Source of the DNA: Lepidurus packardi
Lineage: Eukaryota; Arthropoda; Branchiopoda; Notostraca; Triopsidae
DNA length: 64,000 nucleotides
Direction: 5' to 3'
NCBI GenBank assembly: GCA_023053545.1
Contig: JAKZAN010000062.1
Coordinates: forward strand, 124,001 to 188,000
Made by a program: the position numbers and the translations under genes. The notes under the pieces were generated by a model. The model made no database searches and was not told where the DNA came from. It saw only the letters and a list, made by a program, of their open reading frames with translations. How positions within the stretch are numbered: the stretch's first letter is position 1; each line of letters starts with the position of its first letter. Below, piece by piece: positions 44,094-53,900 of this stretch.

Positions 44094-44651
44094 TTATTTT
44101 TGAACTGACGTGATTTTCTTAATCGCTTCGTTCAACAATATAGTTGGATAAAAGAAAGGTGTTGAAAAACCCTTTTCTCCTTTTATAATTGTGATAGTTC
44201 CTGCAGCTTCATCTACTGAAGTTTTGAACAAGTCATTAGGTGTAAAATATTTCAGAAATTCTGAACCTTTGAAGCTAAAGGAATTTCCATAATAATCCAT
44301 TTTTATATTGTGAATTACGATGTCCCCTTGGTTTTTATTCATTCCGAAATCTAACCGCACATTTGTTGGAACCGCATCTTCAGATAAAGAAATCGTGATT
44401 TTTTCGACTTCACCATTTCCTTCAATGGGACCCCAGAAGGCATTTTTTTCAGTAAAATTGATTGTTTCATCTTCTGTAAAATAGACGGCAAAATCATCTT
44501 TTGCAGCAGCTTTAGCATCAATTTCTATGCTAAAAAAGTCCTTAACAACTTCTTTGCTAGCGCTTGTAGCAATTTGGGAATTCTCTTTCTTTTTGCATGA
44601 TGTTATAACAAAAAGCAGCATTGCGTTTATCGCCAAATATTTTAATTTCAT
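44094..44651 (-). CDS. Small lipoprotein, unknown function
   Basis: 185 aa from ATG 44651 (MKLKYLAINAMLLFVITSCKKK), a lipoprotein signal with lipobox ITSC (Cys19). The rest is beta-rich (TVYFTEDETINFTEKNAFWG, NVRLDFGMNKNQGDIVIHNI) with no recognised family. A -7 element and a terminator enclose it, so it is probably an independent gene inserted in the polysaccharide cluster rather than part of synthesis. The C-terminal 40 residues are Lys-rich. Confidence 0.75.
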   Translation of the reverse strand: MKLKYLAINAMLLFVITSCKKKENSQIATSASKEVVKDFFSIEIDAKAAAKDDFAVYFTEDETINFTEKNAFWGPIEGNGEVEKITISLSEDAVPTNVRLDFGMNKNQGDIVIHNIKMDYYGNSFSFKGSEFLKYFTPNDLFKTSVDEAAGTITIIKGEKGFSTPFFYPTILLNEAIKKITSVQK

Positions 44652-44668
44652 TTTACGTGTATTTTCAA

Positions 44669-44676
44669 CAAAACTA
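44669..44676 (-). promoter_or_regulatory. -7 element of the small lipoprotein gene
   Basis: Minus-strand TAGTTTTG fits TAnnTTTG, 18 nt before the ATG at 44651. Confidence 0.4.
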
Positions 44677-44700
44677 AGAAAATTATATACATTCATAAAT

Positions 44701-46554
44701 TTATTTGGATATTACTTTATCAGTTAAATAGAGTCCTTCTTTTTTAGTGTCATTATTGACGACATATATTGCCACTTGATAATTGCCAGGCTCAAGATTC
44801 GAAGTGTTGAACGTTGCGGCAAACCCAGCAAAACTGAGGTCGAAATCGCTCTTAAAATAAGTGGTGACGTCTGGTCTGGACACTTTTTGCGTATTAAACA
44901 AACTTGCTTTTCCGTCCTTAATAAGCAACAATTGTACTTTTGACTTTTCTGATGATTGTTTGTCAAAATAAGCCCAGCCGACCGCTTTCACTATATTTCC
45001 AATGGTTTCATAACTTTCCAAATAGCTTCTAAATTCGTCACCATTAACCTGCTCTAATCGTTTAAATTTAGAAATATCAACCGATTTTGGCGCATCTTTC
45101 AATAAAATAAAATGTCTGGCCCAAGCATCTACGCCATTAAAATTATTATCAATGAAGAAATGATTGTCGATAAAGTTTTGAGCAGATTCACTAAGCGTTA
45201 GCGGTCTTCCGTGCGCTTCTATATAATAAAATGGTTTAATTAGGGTTGAATCCTGCGCCATTTCGCCGATTAGCGCTTCTAAAGATGGTTTCTCGATCGT
45301 GTTTTGCGCGGTGTTTGCTTGTGTAAAAAAGTAATCAAACCAATATTTCAAACTTGTGTATACGGGCTCGTTCGTTTGATTATTCTGAATTGCAAATGCA
45401 GCAGCTTCCCTAAACTGGGTTTTGCTGGGAACGCGGTAATATTGCTTCACAACAATGTTGTTGAGTAGCATTAAACATACCAAACAAAAAAGCAGCATGT
45501 GCCGAATTATACGGGTGGTAATGAAACAAAAAGCAGCGCCAAAAACAATAAAAAAAACAGGTAAAATACTGATAAAATAGCGGCTCACAAATAGTGAATT
45601 GTCGGTATAAGACTTAATGGTCATGACAAATATAAAGACGAAAGTCCAACACAATAATATAATTGTTGCGAAGCTGTTTTGATCTTTCAAAACTTCGATG
45701 CTCTGGGTTTGTTTGGTTCTGAAAACAACAATAAAAAAATACAACAGCAGAACACTAAAAATGAACAAAGTCATTTCCGATCCGCCCAAAAAATCATTAA
45801 AAATAGTTGCGAAAGACTGGTTGTTTGGTTTCGGAATCCAGTCAGAACGAAGTCCAAGTAGTCGCGAAACAATCTTCCAGTTTGGTATAAAAAACAGCAG
45901 CCCCAGAAATCCCGCGAATGCAGAATTCTTGATTAAGTTTAACCGGTTTTCTGCAGGGGATAAAACAATAAAAATAGCAATGATTATGGCTTGAGAAAAG
46001 AGGTTTACTAAAGCAAAAAAGTTAATGTTTAGCAATAAAATGGTTGCCAAAGCATAATAGCAGGCATTTCGGAAATTTTGAACCCGTAAAAAATTTACTA
46101 AGTAGTAAAATGAAACTAGAATACCAAAAAAATAGAGCGTATAAGGTCGGGCATCTTGCGAAGTATAAATGCAATACTCACTAACCGCTGTGATAAGGGC
46201 TGCAATTAGTCCTGCGTTTTTAGAAAATAATTGCTTGCCAAATTTATAAATCATAAAAACACCGGCAACGCCCAGCAAGGCCGAAAATCCTCGTGCAACT
46301 GCAGGATCGTAGCCAAAAATATAAAATAGAATTTTCAGCAAAATGAAATACAAATACGGAAAACCTTCCCGATTGTTGATTTCATCAAACATGGTCGAGA
46401 ATGACGCATTGCCATTTGCAACATTCATCGTATAAATCTCATCCATCCAAATGCTTTGGAAATTTAGATGGTAGAAGCGCAAAATGGTGGCTAAAAAAAG
46501 AATTCCAATTAGGAAGCTGTTGTTTCGTATGGTGTTGAGTATTTTGGTTGTCAT
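44701..46554 (-). CDS. GT39-like glycosyltransferase (ArnT/PMT type)
   Basis: 617 aa. About 11 helices in residues 1-390; the first periplasmic loop has SIWMDEIYTMNVANG, matching the catalytic Asp-Glu loop of ArnT/PMT-type lipid-linked sugar transferases. A soluble periplasmic C-terminal domain (about 395-617) ends the protein. It would transfer a sugar from undecaprenyl-phosphate to a lipid or protein acceptor. With the aminotransferase and formyltransferase nearby, an amino-sugar donor is plausible but not proven. Confidence 0.88.
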   Translation of the reverse strand: MTTKILNTIRNNSFLIGILFLATILRFYHLNFQSIWMDEIYTMNVANGNASFSTMFDEINNREGFPYLYFILLKILFYIFGYDPAVARGFSALLGVAGVFMIYKFGKQLFSKNAGLIAALITAVSEYCIYTSQDARPYTLYFFGILVSFYYLVNFLRVQNFRNACYYALATILLLNINFFALVNLFSQAIIIAIFIVLSPAENRLNLIKNSAFAGFLGLLFFIPNWKIVSRLLGLRSDWIPKPNNQSFATIFNDFLGGSEMTLFIFSVLLLYFFIVVFRTKQTQSIEVLKDQNSFATIILLCWTFVFIFVMTIKSYTDNSLFVSRYFISILPVFFIVFGAAFCFITTRIIRHMLLFCLVCLMLLNNIVVKQYYRVPSKTQFREAAAFAIQNNQTNEPVYTSLKYWFDYFFTQANTAQNTIEKPSLEALIGEMAQDSTLIKPFYYIEAHGRPLTLSESAQNFIDNHFFIDNNFNGVDAWARHFILLKDAPKSVDISKFKRLEQVNGDEFRSYLESYETIGNIVKAVGWAYFDKQSSEKSKVQLLLIKDGKASLFNTQKVSRPDVTTYFKSDFDLSFAGFAATFNTSNLEPGNYQVAIYVVNNDTKKEGLYLTDKVISK

Positions 46555-47676
46555 TTACTTGACTATATTTTCGATTACAAAATTCACGTCTACTTCAAAA
46601 AACAACGGCAGTCTTAACAAACAATCCGAGTATTTTTTTGTGTTTGGAAGTATCCTCCCATCGTGAAATTCTTTATAAAACGGGCTTTCGTGTAAACTGA
46701 TGTAATGAAAAACAGCCATTATATCAGCTGATTTTAGTTTCTGAATTAAGGCAGTCCGTTGCTCTAGATTTTTACAAACCAAATAAAACATATGCGCATT
46801 ATTGGTTGCGCCTTTTGGAACCACGGGAAGCGTAATTTCGTTAACCGCTGCCCACTGCGCTAACTTTTGGTAATAATTATTCCAATGCTGCTTTCGCACT
46901 TCTTGGATATTGCCTATATTCTCGATCTGCGCCCATAAAAAAGCTGCGATAATTTCTGAAGGCAAGAATGAACTGCCAACGTCCACCCAACCATACTTGT
47001 CTACTTCACCACGGAAAAATGCAGAACGATTGGTTCCTTTTTCCCATATAATTTCTGCTCTTTCGGCAAATTGAACGTCATTTACGGCCAACATCCCGCC
47101 TTCGCCTGAAATAATATTTTTTGTTTCGTGAAAAGAAAAAGCGGCTAAGTGGCCTATGCTTCCCAAAGCACGCTTAACGCCATCATTGCCAATATAAAAA
47201 TTATCAACTGCTTGTGCTGCATCCTCAACCACAAATAAATCGTACTTCTTGGCAATCGCCATTATTTTATCCATATCGCATGCCATTCCAGCATAATGCA
47301 CCGGCACGATTGCTTTTGTTTTGTCTGTAATTAGGCTTTCAATACGATCTTCGTCGATGTTTGGATGGTCTGCACGACTATCTGCAAATATGATTTTTGC
47401 ACCTCTTAAGACAAAAGCATTTGCGGTTGAAACAAAAGTGTATGAAGGCATAATTACTTCGTCGCCTGGCTGAATATCGATTAAGATTGCAGCCATTTCC
47501 AAAGCGTCTGTACAAGATGTAGTGAGCAGACATTTTTTAATGCCGTATTGCTTTTCAAAGTACGACTGACACATTTGTGTATACTTTCCGTTACCAGAAA
47601 TTTTTCCAGATTTTACGGCATCTTCTATATAAATAGTCTCTTTTCCGGTCAAGAATGGCTTATTAAATGGTATCAT
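46555..47676 (-). CDS. DegT/WecE-type sugar aminotransferase
   Basis: 373 aa. Fold-type I PLP enzyme: TSCTDALEMAA, GDEVIMPSYTFVSTANAF, VVEDAAQAVD and the Schiff-base Lys in SFHETKNIISGEGG. This resembles WecE/RffA, which converts dTDP-4-keto-6-deoxyglucose to dTDP-4-amino-4,6-dideoxygalactose. It could use the RfbA/RfbB intermediate; rfbB is not in the window. One-base and near-zero spacings show it is in the operon. Confidence 0.93.
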   Translation of the reverse strand: MIPFNKPFLTGKETIYIEDAVKSGKISGNGKYTQMCQSYFEKQYGIKKCLLTTSCTDALEMAAILIDIQPGDEVIMPSYTFVSTANAFVLRGAKIIFADSRADHPNIDEDRIESLITDKTKAIVPVHYAGMACDMDKIMAIAKKYDLFVVEDAAQAVDNFYIGNDGVKRALGSIGHLAAFSFHETKNIISGEGGMLAVNDVQFAERAEIIWEKGTNRSAFFRGEVDKYGWVDVGSSFLPSEIIAAFLWAQIENIGNIQEVRKQHWNNYYQKLAQWAAVNEITLPVVPKGATNNAHMFYLVCKNLEQRTALIQKLKSADIMAVFHYISLHESPFYKEFHDGRILPNTKKYSDCLLRLPLFFEVDVNFVIENIVK

Positions 47677-47677
47677 T

Positions 47678-48835
47678 TTAGAAGTAAGATTCGGTTATTA
47701 TTATTTTTAAAAAATAAACAATTCCTACCACAACATGAAGCAATAGAAATGAAAATTCGACACGATATGCTCTTATTCCACGTTTGTTTATTTGTGCCAA
47801 TTTAAGCAATTGGAAAACACATACAAAAAAGAGCAGAAACGAACACATAATGTTTTGCCAAGAAAAATTGCCATCGCCCGCTCTAGGTCCAGACTCACTA
47901 ATCACATTTGAAATAATTAGCGCAAAAGCAGTTAAAGCAATTACAAACTGAACCATATCTTCTTTTAATAAAGCCCTGTTTCTCACTAAAACTACAATGG
48001 GAAATAGAAAACTACTTATAATTGAAGTTAACACAATCCACAACACATTTTGCTCTGCTCCCCACGTTTTGATAAAATAGAAGGGCGCTAGGACTACAGC
48101 GCTTTTTTCGGTGCTGCTATCGCCGGCATAAATTACGGCATATTCAAAAAGAACAAAAAGTCCACCAACAAAAAGTGGCAGGATATTGAGCCAGAAAGTT
48201 TTCTTAAAAGAATATTTTTTCAGCAGCATAATGGGATACACTAAAAAATAAACAAATAGAAAACTTGGTTTCACAAATACATTAAGTAATATTAAAATAA
48301 AAATCAGTGATAAACGCTTGGTTTCGCTGTTTTCAAGTTGCTTTAATGAGGTCCAAAACAGCAAAATGACAAACGGCATAGCAAAAATAGTAGTCGAGTT
48401 GTGCCAAACATTTGGGGGAAAACTACCCAGATAAAAATAATTTTTTAGGATTAAGCTGTTCGGAAGACTGAAAACAAATAATAATGCTGCCGAAGCCAAT
48501 GCCGCAGTTTGTGCTGCAAATGAATCGTTTTTTAATACCGACGAGAAAATCCGCTTGACGATGAAATATTTTATAAAAGTGATAATCGACAATACATAAA
48601 CCGAAACAATCAATAAGCCTGAAATTTTGGAGGTAAGGAACGCTCCCACAAAAACTATAGAATAATATAGAAAATTAACAGGAAAAGCCGCTGATCCTTC
48701 TGCATATGACCTAATAAATTGGGCATGTGGCGGAATGTCTGTAGGTATTTCGAAGGTCATATACTGATAAATAACAATCAAAATTAAGAACATCAAAACG
48801 TCAAAATAGCCTAAATTTCTATCAAAAATCTTCAT
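47678..48835 (-). CDS. Polytopic membrane protein, unknown
   Basis: 385 aa with nine to ten predicted helices. Loops are short except one near residues 40-55 (DIPPHAQFIRSYAEGSAAF). It has no GT motif that I recognise, although similar proteins are annotated as EpsG-like or unknown membrane proteins in polysaccharide clusters. Its start is 53 nt after the formyltransferase stop. Confidence 0.75.
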   Translation of the reverse strand: MKIFDRNLGYFDVLMFLILIVIYQYMTFEIPTDIPPHAQFIRSYAEGSAAFPVNFLYYSIVFVGAFLTSKISGLLIVSVYVLSIITFIKYFIVKRIFSSVLKNDSFAAQTAALASAALLFVFSLPNSLILKNYFYLGSFPPNVWHNSTTIFAMPFVILLFWTSLKQLENSETKRLSLIFILILLNVFVKPSFLFVYFLVYPIMLLKKYSFKKTFWLNILPLFVGGLFVLFEYAVIYAGDSSTEKSAVVLAPFYFIKTWGAEQNVLWIVLTSIISSFLFPIVVLVRNRALLKEDMVQFVIALTAFALIISNVISESGPRAGDGNFSWQNIMCSFLLFFVCVFQLLKLAQINKRGIRAYRVEFSFLLLHVVVGIVYFLKIIITESYF

Positions 48836-48890
48836 AAAATATTTCCCTTTTACCTGTGTTTATTACCGTTTACTTTTTGTTGCCGATGGC

Positions 48891-49775
48891 TCAATTCAAT
48901 CTTGTGCGTAATTTGTTAAAGTGAAAGGCTGTTCCATCTTCCGCCTCAGCATATTTAATTCGAAGCATGCCAGAACCGCAAACCACAACTGGTTGATTGT
49001 TTTCCAAAAGAAAAAATTTCCCTGGGCATCTGTTTGCGATATTAAATTCTTTCTCGATTTCAGCCTCTAAAATGGTAATTGTCGAACCTTCGCAAGTAGT
49101 TTTAGCGCCACTATACGGAAAGCCAACGGCATCTATAAACCGAAGAATTCTTTCGGCTGATGCGCTCCAGTCGATTGTGTAATCATCATTATCGCGCCAC
49201 AAACTATAACTCGCCGCTGTTTCGTCCTGCACAGTTTCCTTTAGTTGGCCAGTTGCTTGCTTCGATACAATATCGACGAGCAATTCAGCATATAGGTTGC
49301 TAATCTGTTCGATGGCGGTCTTTATTTTTATGGGGTAAACAACGGTCAATTTAGATTGGCCAATAATATTCCCACGGTCAAATTCTACATTTGCTTTTAT
49401 AACGGTGACGCCAACTTCCGAGTCTCCTTCAATAAGCGCCGTGACTAAAGGATTAAATCCGCGGTACTTTGGCAATAAAGAATCATGAAAAACAATTAAA
49501 TTATCGCTTTGATCATTAATCATCCAGCGCCAACTAATCGCAAAATGCAAATCCGCATTGGGCAGATCTAATTTTATTGTCCGTTCAAAAGTGGGAATTG
49601 CATATTGATTTGTTACTGCTATAATTTCGTCAAAATAATCATTCTGAACAGATTTATCGCGCGCCACAACAACGAAGGCAACTGTTGCATTTGGATTTAC
49701 GGCGCAGAAATTGGCAATAGCTTCTATCGAAGCCAACCCTTTTTCGCCCATTAGGTAAAACCCGAGCCTAGTCAT
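48891..49775 (-). CDS. Sugar N-formyltransferase-like protein with altered active site
   Basis: 294 aa. Formyltransferase core: HDSLLPKYRGFNPL, VGVTVIKANVEFDRGNIIGQ, followed by a C-terminal domain. ArnA-type enzymes have Asn-x-His in the active site and Asp downstream; here His97 and Asp133 are present, but the Asn position (residue 95) is Val. It uses 10-formyl-tetrahydrofolate if active. With WecE upstream it could formylate an amino-deoxy-sugar nucleotide (as VioF does). It overlaps the GT2 gene by 8 nt. Confidence 0.85.
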   Translation of the reverse strand: MTRLGFYLMGEKGLASIEAIANFCAVNPNATVAFVVVARDKSVQNDYFDEIIAVTNQYAIPTFERTIKLDLPNADLHFAISWRWMINDQSDNLIVFHDSLLPKYRGFNPLVTALIEGDSEVGVTVIKANVEFDRGNIIGQSKLTVVYPIKIKTAIEQISNLYAELLVDIVSKQATGQLKETVQDETAASYSLWRDNDDYTIDWSASAERILRFIDAVGFPYSGAKTTCEGSTITILEAEIEKEFNIANRCPGKFFLLENNQPVVVCGSGMLRIKYAEAEDGTAFHFNKLRTRLN

Positions 49776-50688
49776 TTACTTTTTTTTCAATTATATAGAG
49801 AGGCCTATTTTTAACGCCTTCAAACGTTTTTCCAATATACAAACCAATCACACCCATCGTGGTCAAAATGCATCCACTAAGAAACCAGATGCTTGCAATT
49901 AAACTTGCATAACCAGAAATTAAGACTTCGCCCATTAATTTTTGATAGATTGTATAAAAAGTCAACAAAAACGAAACAAACGCAACAGTAATGCCGAGCT
50001 TAATAATAAGTCGTAAGGGCTTATCGCTAAAGGCGAGAATAATATCTAGCGCAAGGTTCATCATTTTTTTGAAATTATAATTCGAATGCCCATCTTGTCT
50101 TGAAGAATGCACCACGTCGACATAAGCGGTAGAAAATCCGACCCATTTGATCATGGTTGGAAAATACCGAATGCTTTCGCGTAAGTTCCGAACCTCATCT
50201 ATTACTTGTCTGCTATAAAGTCCGAAATTTGCCACTGCCGCATCTTGTTTTGAGCCAGTTAAATAGGCAAGTGTTCTGTAAAAAACGCGAGAGAATAATT
50301 TTTTAAGAAAGGAGTCCTGTCTGTTGTGTCGTCTAGCAAGCACTATGTCAAAGCCCTCTTGAGATTTCGCAAATAAGGCCTGCATTTCTTCTGGGCGATC
50401 TTGCAAATCACAATCCAAAACCACAACATAGTCGCCTGTAACCTGATCCAATCCTGCCGTTATTGCATAATGTTGTCCAAAATTCCGGCTAAGTTTGATG
50501 CCTCTAATTTCCGGGTGTATGGTCGACAGATGTTCAATTTGCTTCCATGATTGATCCGGGCTAAAATCGTCTACCAAAATAATTTCGACGCTGCTAAACT
50601 CCGATGGCACTGAACTTTTGATTCGTTCAACCAGTTCATTTAGGTCGTTTTCGGCTCTGTAAACAGGTGAAATAACAGATAATTTCAT
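49768..50688 (-). CDS. GT2 glycosyltransferase, ArnC/DPM-like
   Basis: 306 aa. GT-A domain at 1-220: LSVISPVYRAENDLNELVER, ILVDDFSPDQSW (DxD region), GDYVVVLDCDLQDRPEE. Two C-terminal membrane helices follow (about 232-252 and 262-286), the ArnC/GtrB layout. It attaches a sugar to undecaprenyl-phosphate, which the GT39-like transferase at 44.7 kb could use. First gene of the left part of the cluster, with a -7 element 29 nt upstream. Confidence 0.92.
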   Translation of the reverse strand: MKLSVISPVYRAENDLNELVERIKSSVPSEFSSVEIILVDDFSPDQSWKQIEHLSTIHPEIRGIKLSRNFGQHYAITAGLDQVTGDYVVVLDCDLQDRPEEMQALFAKSQEGFDIVLARRHNRQDSFLKKLFSRVFYRTLAYLTGSKQDAAVANFGLYSRQVIDEVRNLRESIRYFPTMIKWVGFSTAYVDVVHSSRQDGHSNYNFKKMMNLALDIILAFSDKPLRLIIKLGITVAFVSFLLTFYTIYQKLMGEVLISGYASLIASIWFLSGCILTTMGVIGLYIGKTFEGVKNRPLYIIEKKVND

Positions 50689-50716
50689 GAATAATCAAAC
50701 GCTTAAGGTATACTCG

Positions 50717-50724
50717 CAAAGTTA
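50717..50724 (-). promoter_or_regulatory. -7 element of the GT2-led polysaccharide operon
   Basis: Minus-strand TAACTTTG fits TAnnTTTG, 29 nt before the ATG at 50688. No clear -33 box. Candidate promoter for the genes down to the lipoprotein terminator or beyond. Confidence 0.5.
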
Positions 50725-50936
50725 TTCAAAAAAGGGAGTTTTAGCCCTGAGCTGGAATTTTTTTTAAACAACGGCAACTATCAAAACTTATAAAATTGTT
50801 AAAATGAATAAAAATCACGTATTCAATTCCAAATTGACGCCGTTTGTAGATGAGGATTTAACCTTTATCGATTAAATGAAACGCGCCACAACGTGATTCA
50901 TAATTTAGTTGGAAAATATTCCAAAGACACAAAATC
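50725..50936. other. Divergent intergenic between GT2 and CotH genes
   Basis: AT-rich, no ORF. TAATTTAG at about 50901 is a one-mismatch -7 candidate for the CotH genes. No strong hairpin was seen. Confidence 0.35.
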
Positions 50937-53900
50937 ATGAAGAAAACTACTATTCTGTTAGCCTTACTTATATCGTTTGCTAGCAGTTTTTTATCCGCCC
51001 AAAATGTTGTTATAAACGAGGTATTATCATCAAATTCGAGTATAAATACTGACCAAGACGGCGATTTTTCAGATTGGGTTGAGTTATTTAATCCCACGTC
51101 AGTTGCGATCAATCTGAACGGTTTTGGGCTTTCAGACGACCCTGCAATCTGGAACAAATGGACGTTTCCAAACGTGTCAATTGGACCCAATAGTTACCTT
51201 CTGGTGTGGTGTTCTGATAAAAACCGCCAAATTCCAGGTAGTCAGCTACATACTAATTTTAAAATTAGCGCATCTGGCGAGATTATAACGTTATCCAATG
51301 CCTCCGGAACCGCGGTCAATGTTGCGCCATCGACCCCCACAGCAGCGGATATATCTTATGGACGGTTGCCAAACGGAACTGGTGGCTTTACGCTTTTTCA
51401 GACGCCAACGCCAAATGCCACAAACGCCACGACAGGATCTTCAGAGCCTTTGCCCAAACCAACCTTTTCGCATGCAGCAGGATTTTATCCCTCGTCAATC
51501 AATTTGACGTTATCAACATCTGTATCGGGAGCGGCAATTTTATACACACTTGACGGATCAGAGCCGGAGCAAAACAATATAGGCGGCGCAACATATACCT
51601 ACAAAAACAGCTATGCAGAAATGGCTGGTCAACCAAACGGCCCAATGCTTACCAATAGTTACGCTACATATAACTATGCTGCGCCCATCACAATTGTGAA
51701 CAGGACATCACAACCAAACAAACTTGCAGCAATTTCGTCGACACATCATTTTGCGCCTGCTTACATACCACCGACCTTAATGTTTAAAGCGACTGTGGTA
51801 AAGGCAAAAGTTATAAAAATTGGCTCGCTTCCTAGTGAGACTGTGACCAGAACCTACTTTATTACCGCAAATGGACCTGCGACTTTTAATTTGCCTATGG
51901 TTGTCTCGCTGAGTATGAATGAAAATCTGCTATTCAACTACAACACCGGAATTTTCACGGCTGGGCAAGCTTTTGACAATTGGCGGGCAGCCAATCCGGG
52001 CGTGAATACTACGTACTTTAATTTTGATGCCAATTTCAGAAGGTCAGGAAGTGCTTCAGAAAGACCAGCAAACGTCGAATTTTTTGTGAATGGTACGCCT
52101 GTTATCAATCAAAAAATAGGGATTCGCGTTAATGGCGGGTCGACGCGGGCATGGCAAAGCAAATCTTTTCGACTAATCGCTGGTGCCGAATATGGTAAAA
52201 ACAGTTTTGAATATCAGTTTTTTAAGGATTATCCGATTACAAAATTCAACCGTCTGCTTCTAAGAAATTCTGGAAGCGATTTCTTCAATACGATGTATCG
52301 GGATGCATTAGCGCAAGAATTGGTGAAAGGCATCGGACTTGAAACACAAAATTATAGGCCTACAGTAACGTTGATGAATGGGGAATATTGGGGAATTTTG
52401 AATCTTCGCGAGCGGTATGACAAATACTATTTTAAAAATGTATACAACATTGAAGACGGCGACCTTGATTTGCTAGAAAATGATACGACTGCAGAAGAAG
52501 GAACACGCGCGGATTATGTGAGTATGGAGAATTACTTGCTCACGAACAACCTCAGTATCCAAGCAAACTTCGACTACATCAAAACGAAATTGGATCCTGA
52601 AAATTTCAGAGATTATTACATCACCAATATTTTTTATGAAAACGTCGATTGGCCAGGTTGGAATACAGAATTTTGGCGAAAAAGAACTGCTAGTTATCAG
52701 CCAAACGCGCCAAAAGGGCATGATGGTAGATGGCGGACAGCAATGAAAGATTTGGACTCTGCTTTTGGCTTAACCATTGATGTTTATGACCACAACACGT
52801 TAGCTTTTGCGACAGCCACTAACGGTCCTGAGTATCCAAATCCGCCGGAATCAACGCTCATCCTTCGAAGTTTATTGGCAAATAACAATTTCAAAATAGA
52901 CTTCATTAACCGATTTGCTGATTTGATGAATACCCATCTCAATGTGGCCCGTTTTGCAGCAGTTTCAGATGCAATGCGAGACGTTATTAGGCCGGAAATG
53001 CCCGCGCATTTAGCGCGCTGGAAAGGCACGAATTATGGCTGGTGGGAAAGAACCGTTTCCAATATGACTGATTTTGCGCGAGTACGCCCAGGATTCCAGC
53101 GGTCACATATCCGCCAGCAATTTAACATCAATAACGATATTAATGTTACGCTAAATGTGGATAATCCAGCCCATGGATATGTGAAGATCAACACAATCGA
53201 TATTTTGCCCTCAACACCTGGAGTTCCAGCAATTCCGTATCCCTGGACGGGCATCTACTTTTCGAATATTCCAATAAAACTAAAAGCTGTTGCAAAACCT
53301 GGTTATGTTTTTAGCAGGTGGACTGGAGCATCAAATAGCACTAGTCCAGAAATTAGCATTGCATCTGCTGCTAATTTTAATGTTACGGCATTATTTGTTC
53401 CGGATTCGTCACCGCAGAATAGTATGCCGATTTATTTCTGGATGATTGACAATAATATCGCAAACGATGTTCCGCTGCAAACCATTGCATCGTCTTATGA
53501 AACCAATAATGTGGATGGCATTCTTCAATTTGAGTCGAGTTTATCTGGCTATCCTTTTGATCCCAGCAGCCCATCATGGCGAAAAGCATCAATGGAGCGT
53601 CGGAATAACCCAACAAATCAGAACTATATCCCATCGGCAAATAACAATATTGCCTTTGCGTCTAGCGACATGAAAGGCCTTCAAATTACGCAGCCATTTC
53701 AAAACGGCACGTCAGAAAACAAATTAATTTTTAATGTTTCAACAACGGGATACAAAGACATCAAATTTTCATTCGCTGCGATCAACGAAGGTGGAGCATC
53801 GGGCATAAATGTTGAATATTCTGTCGCAGCTGGCGCCCCAGTTTGGCAAAATTCTGGTTTGAGTATGCCTGCTTTTTCGCTGACAAATGACTACCAGATA

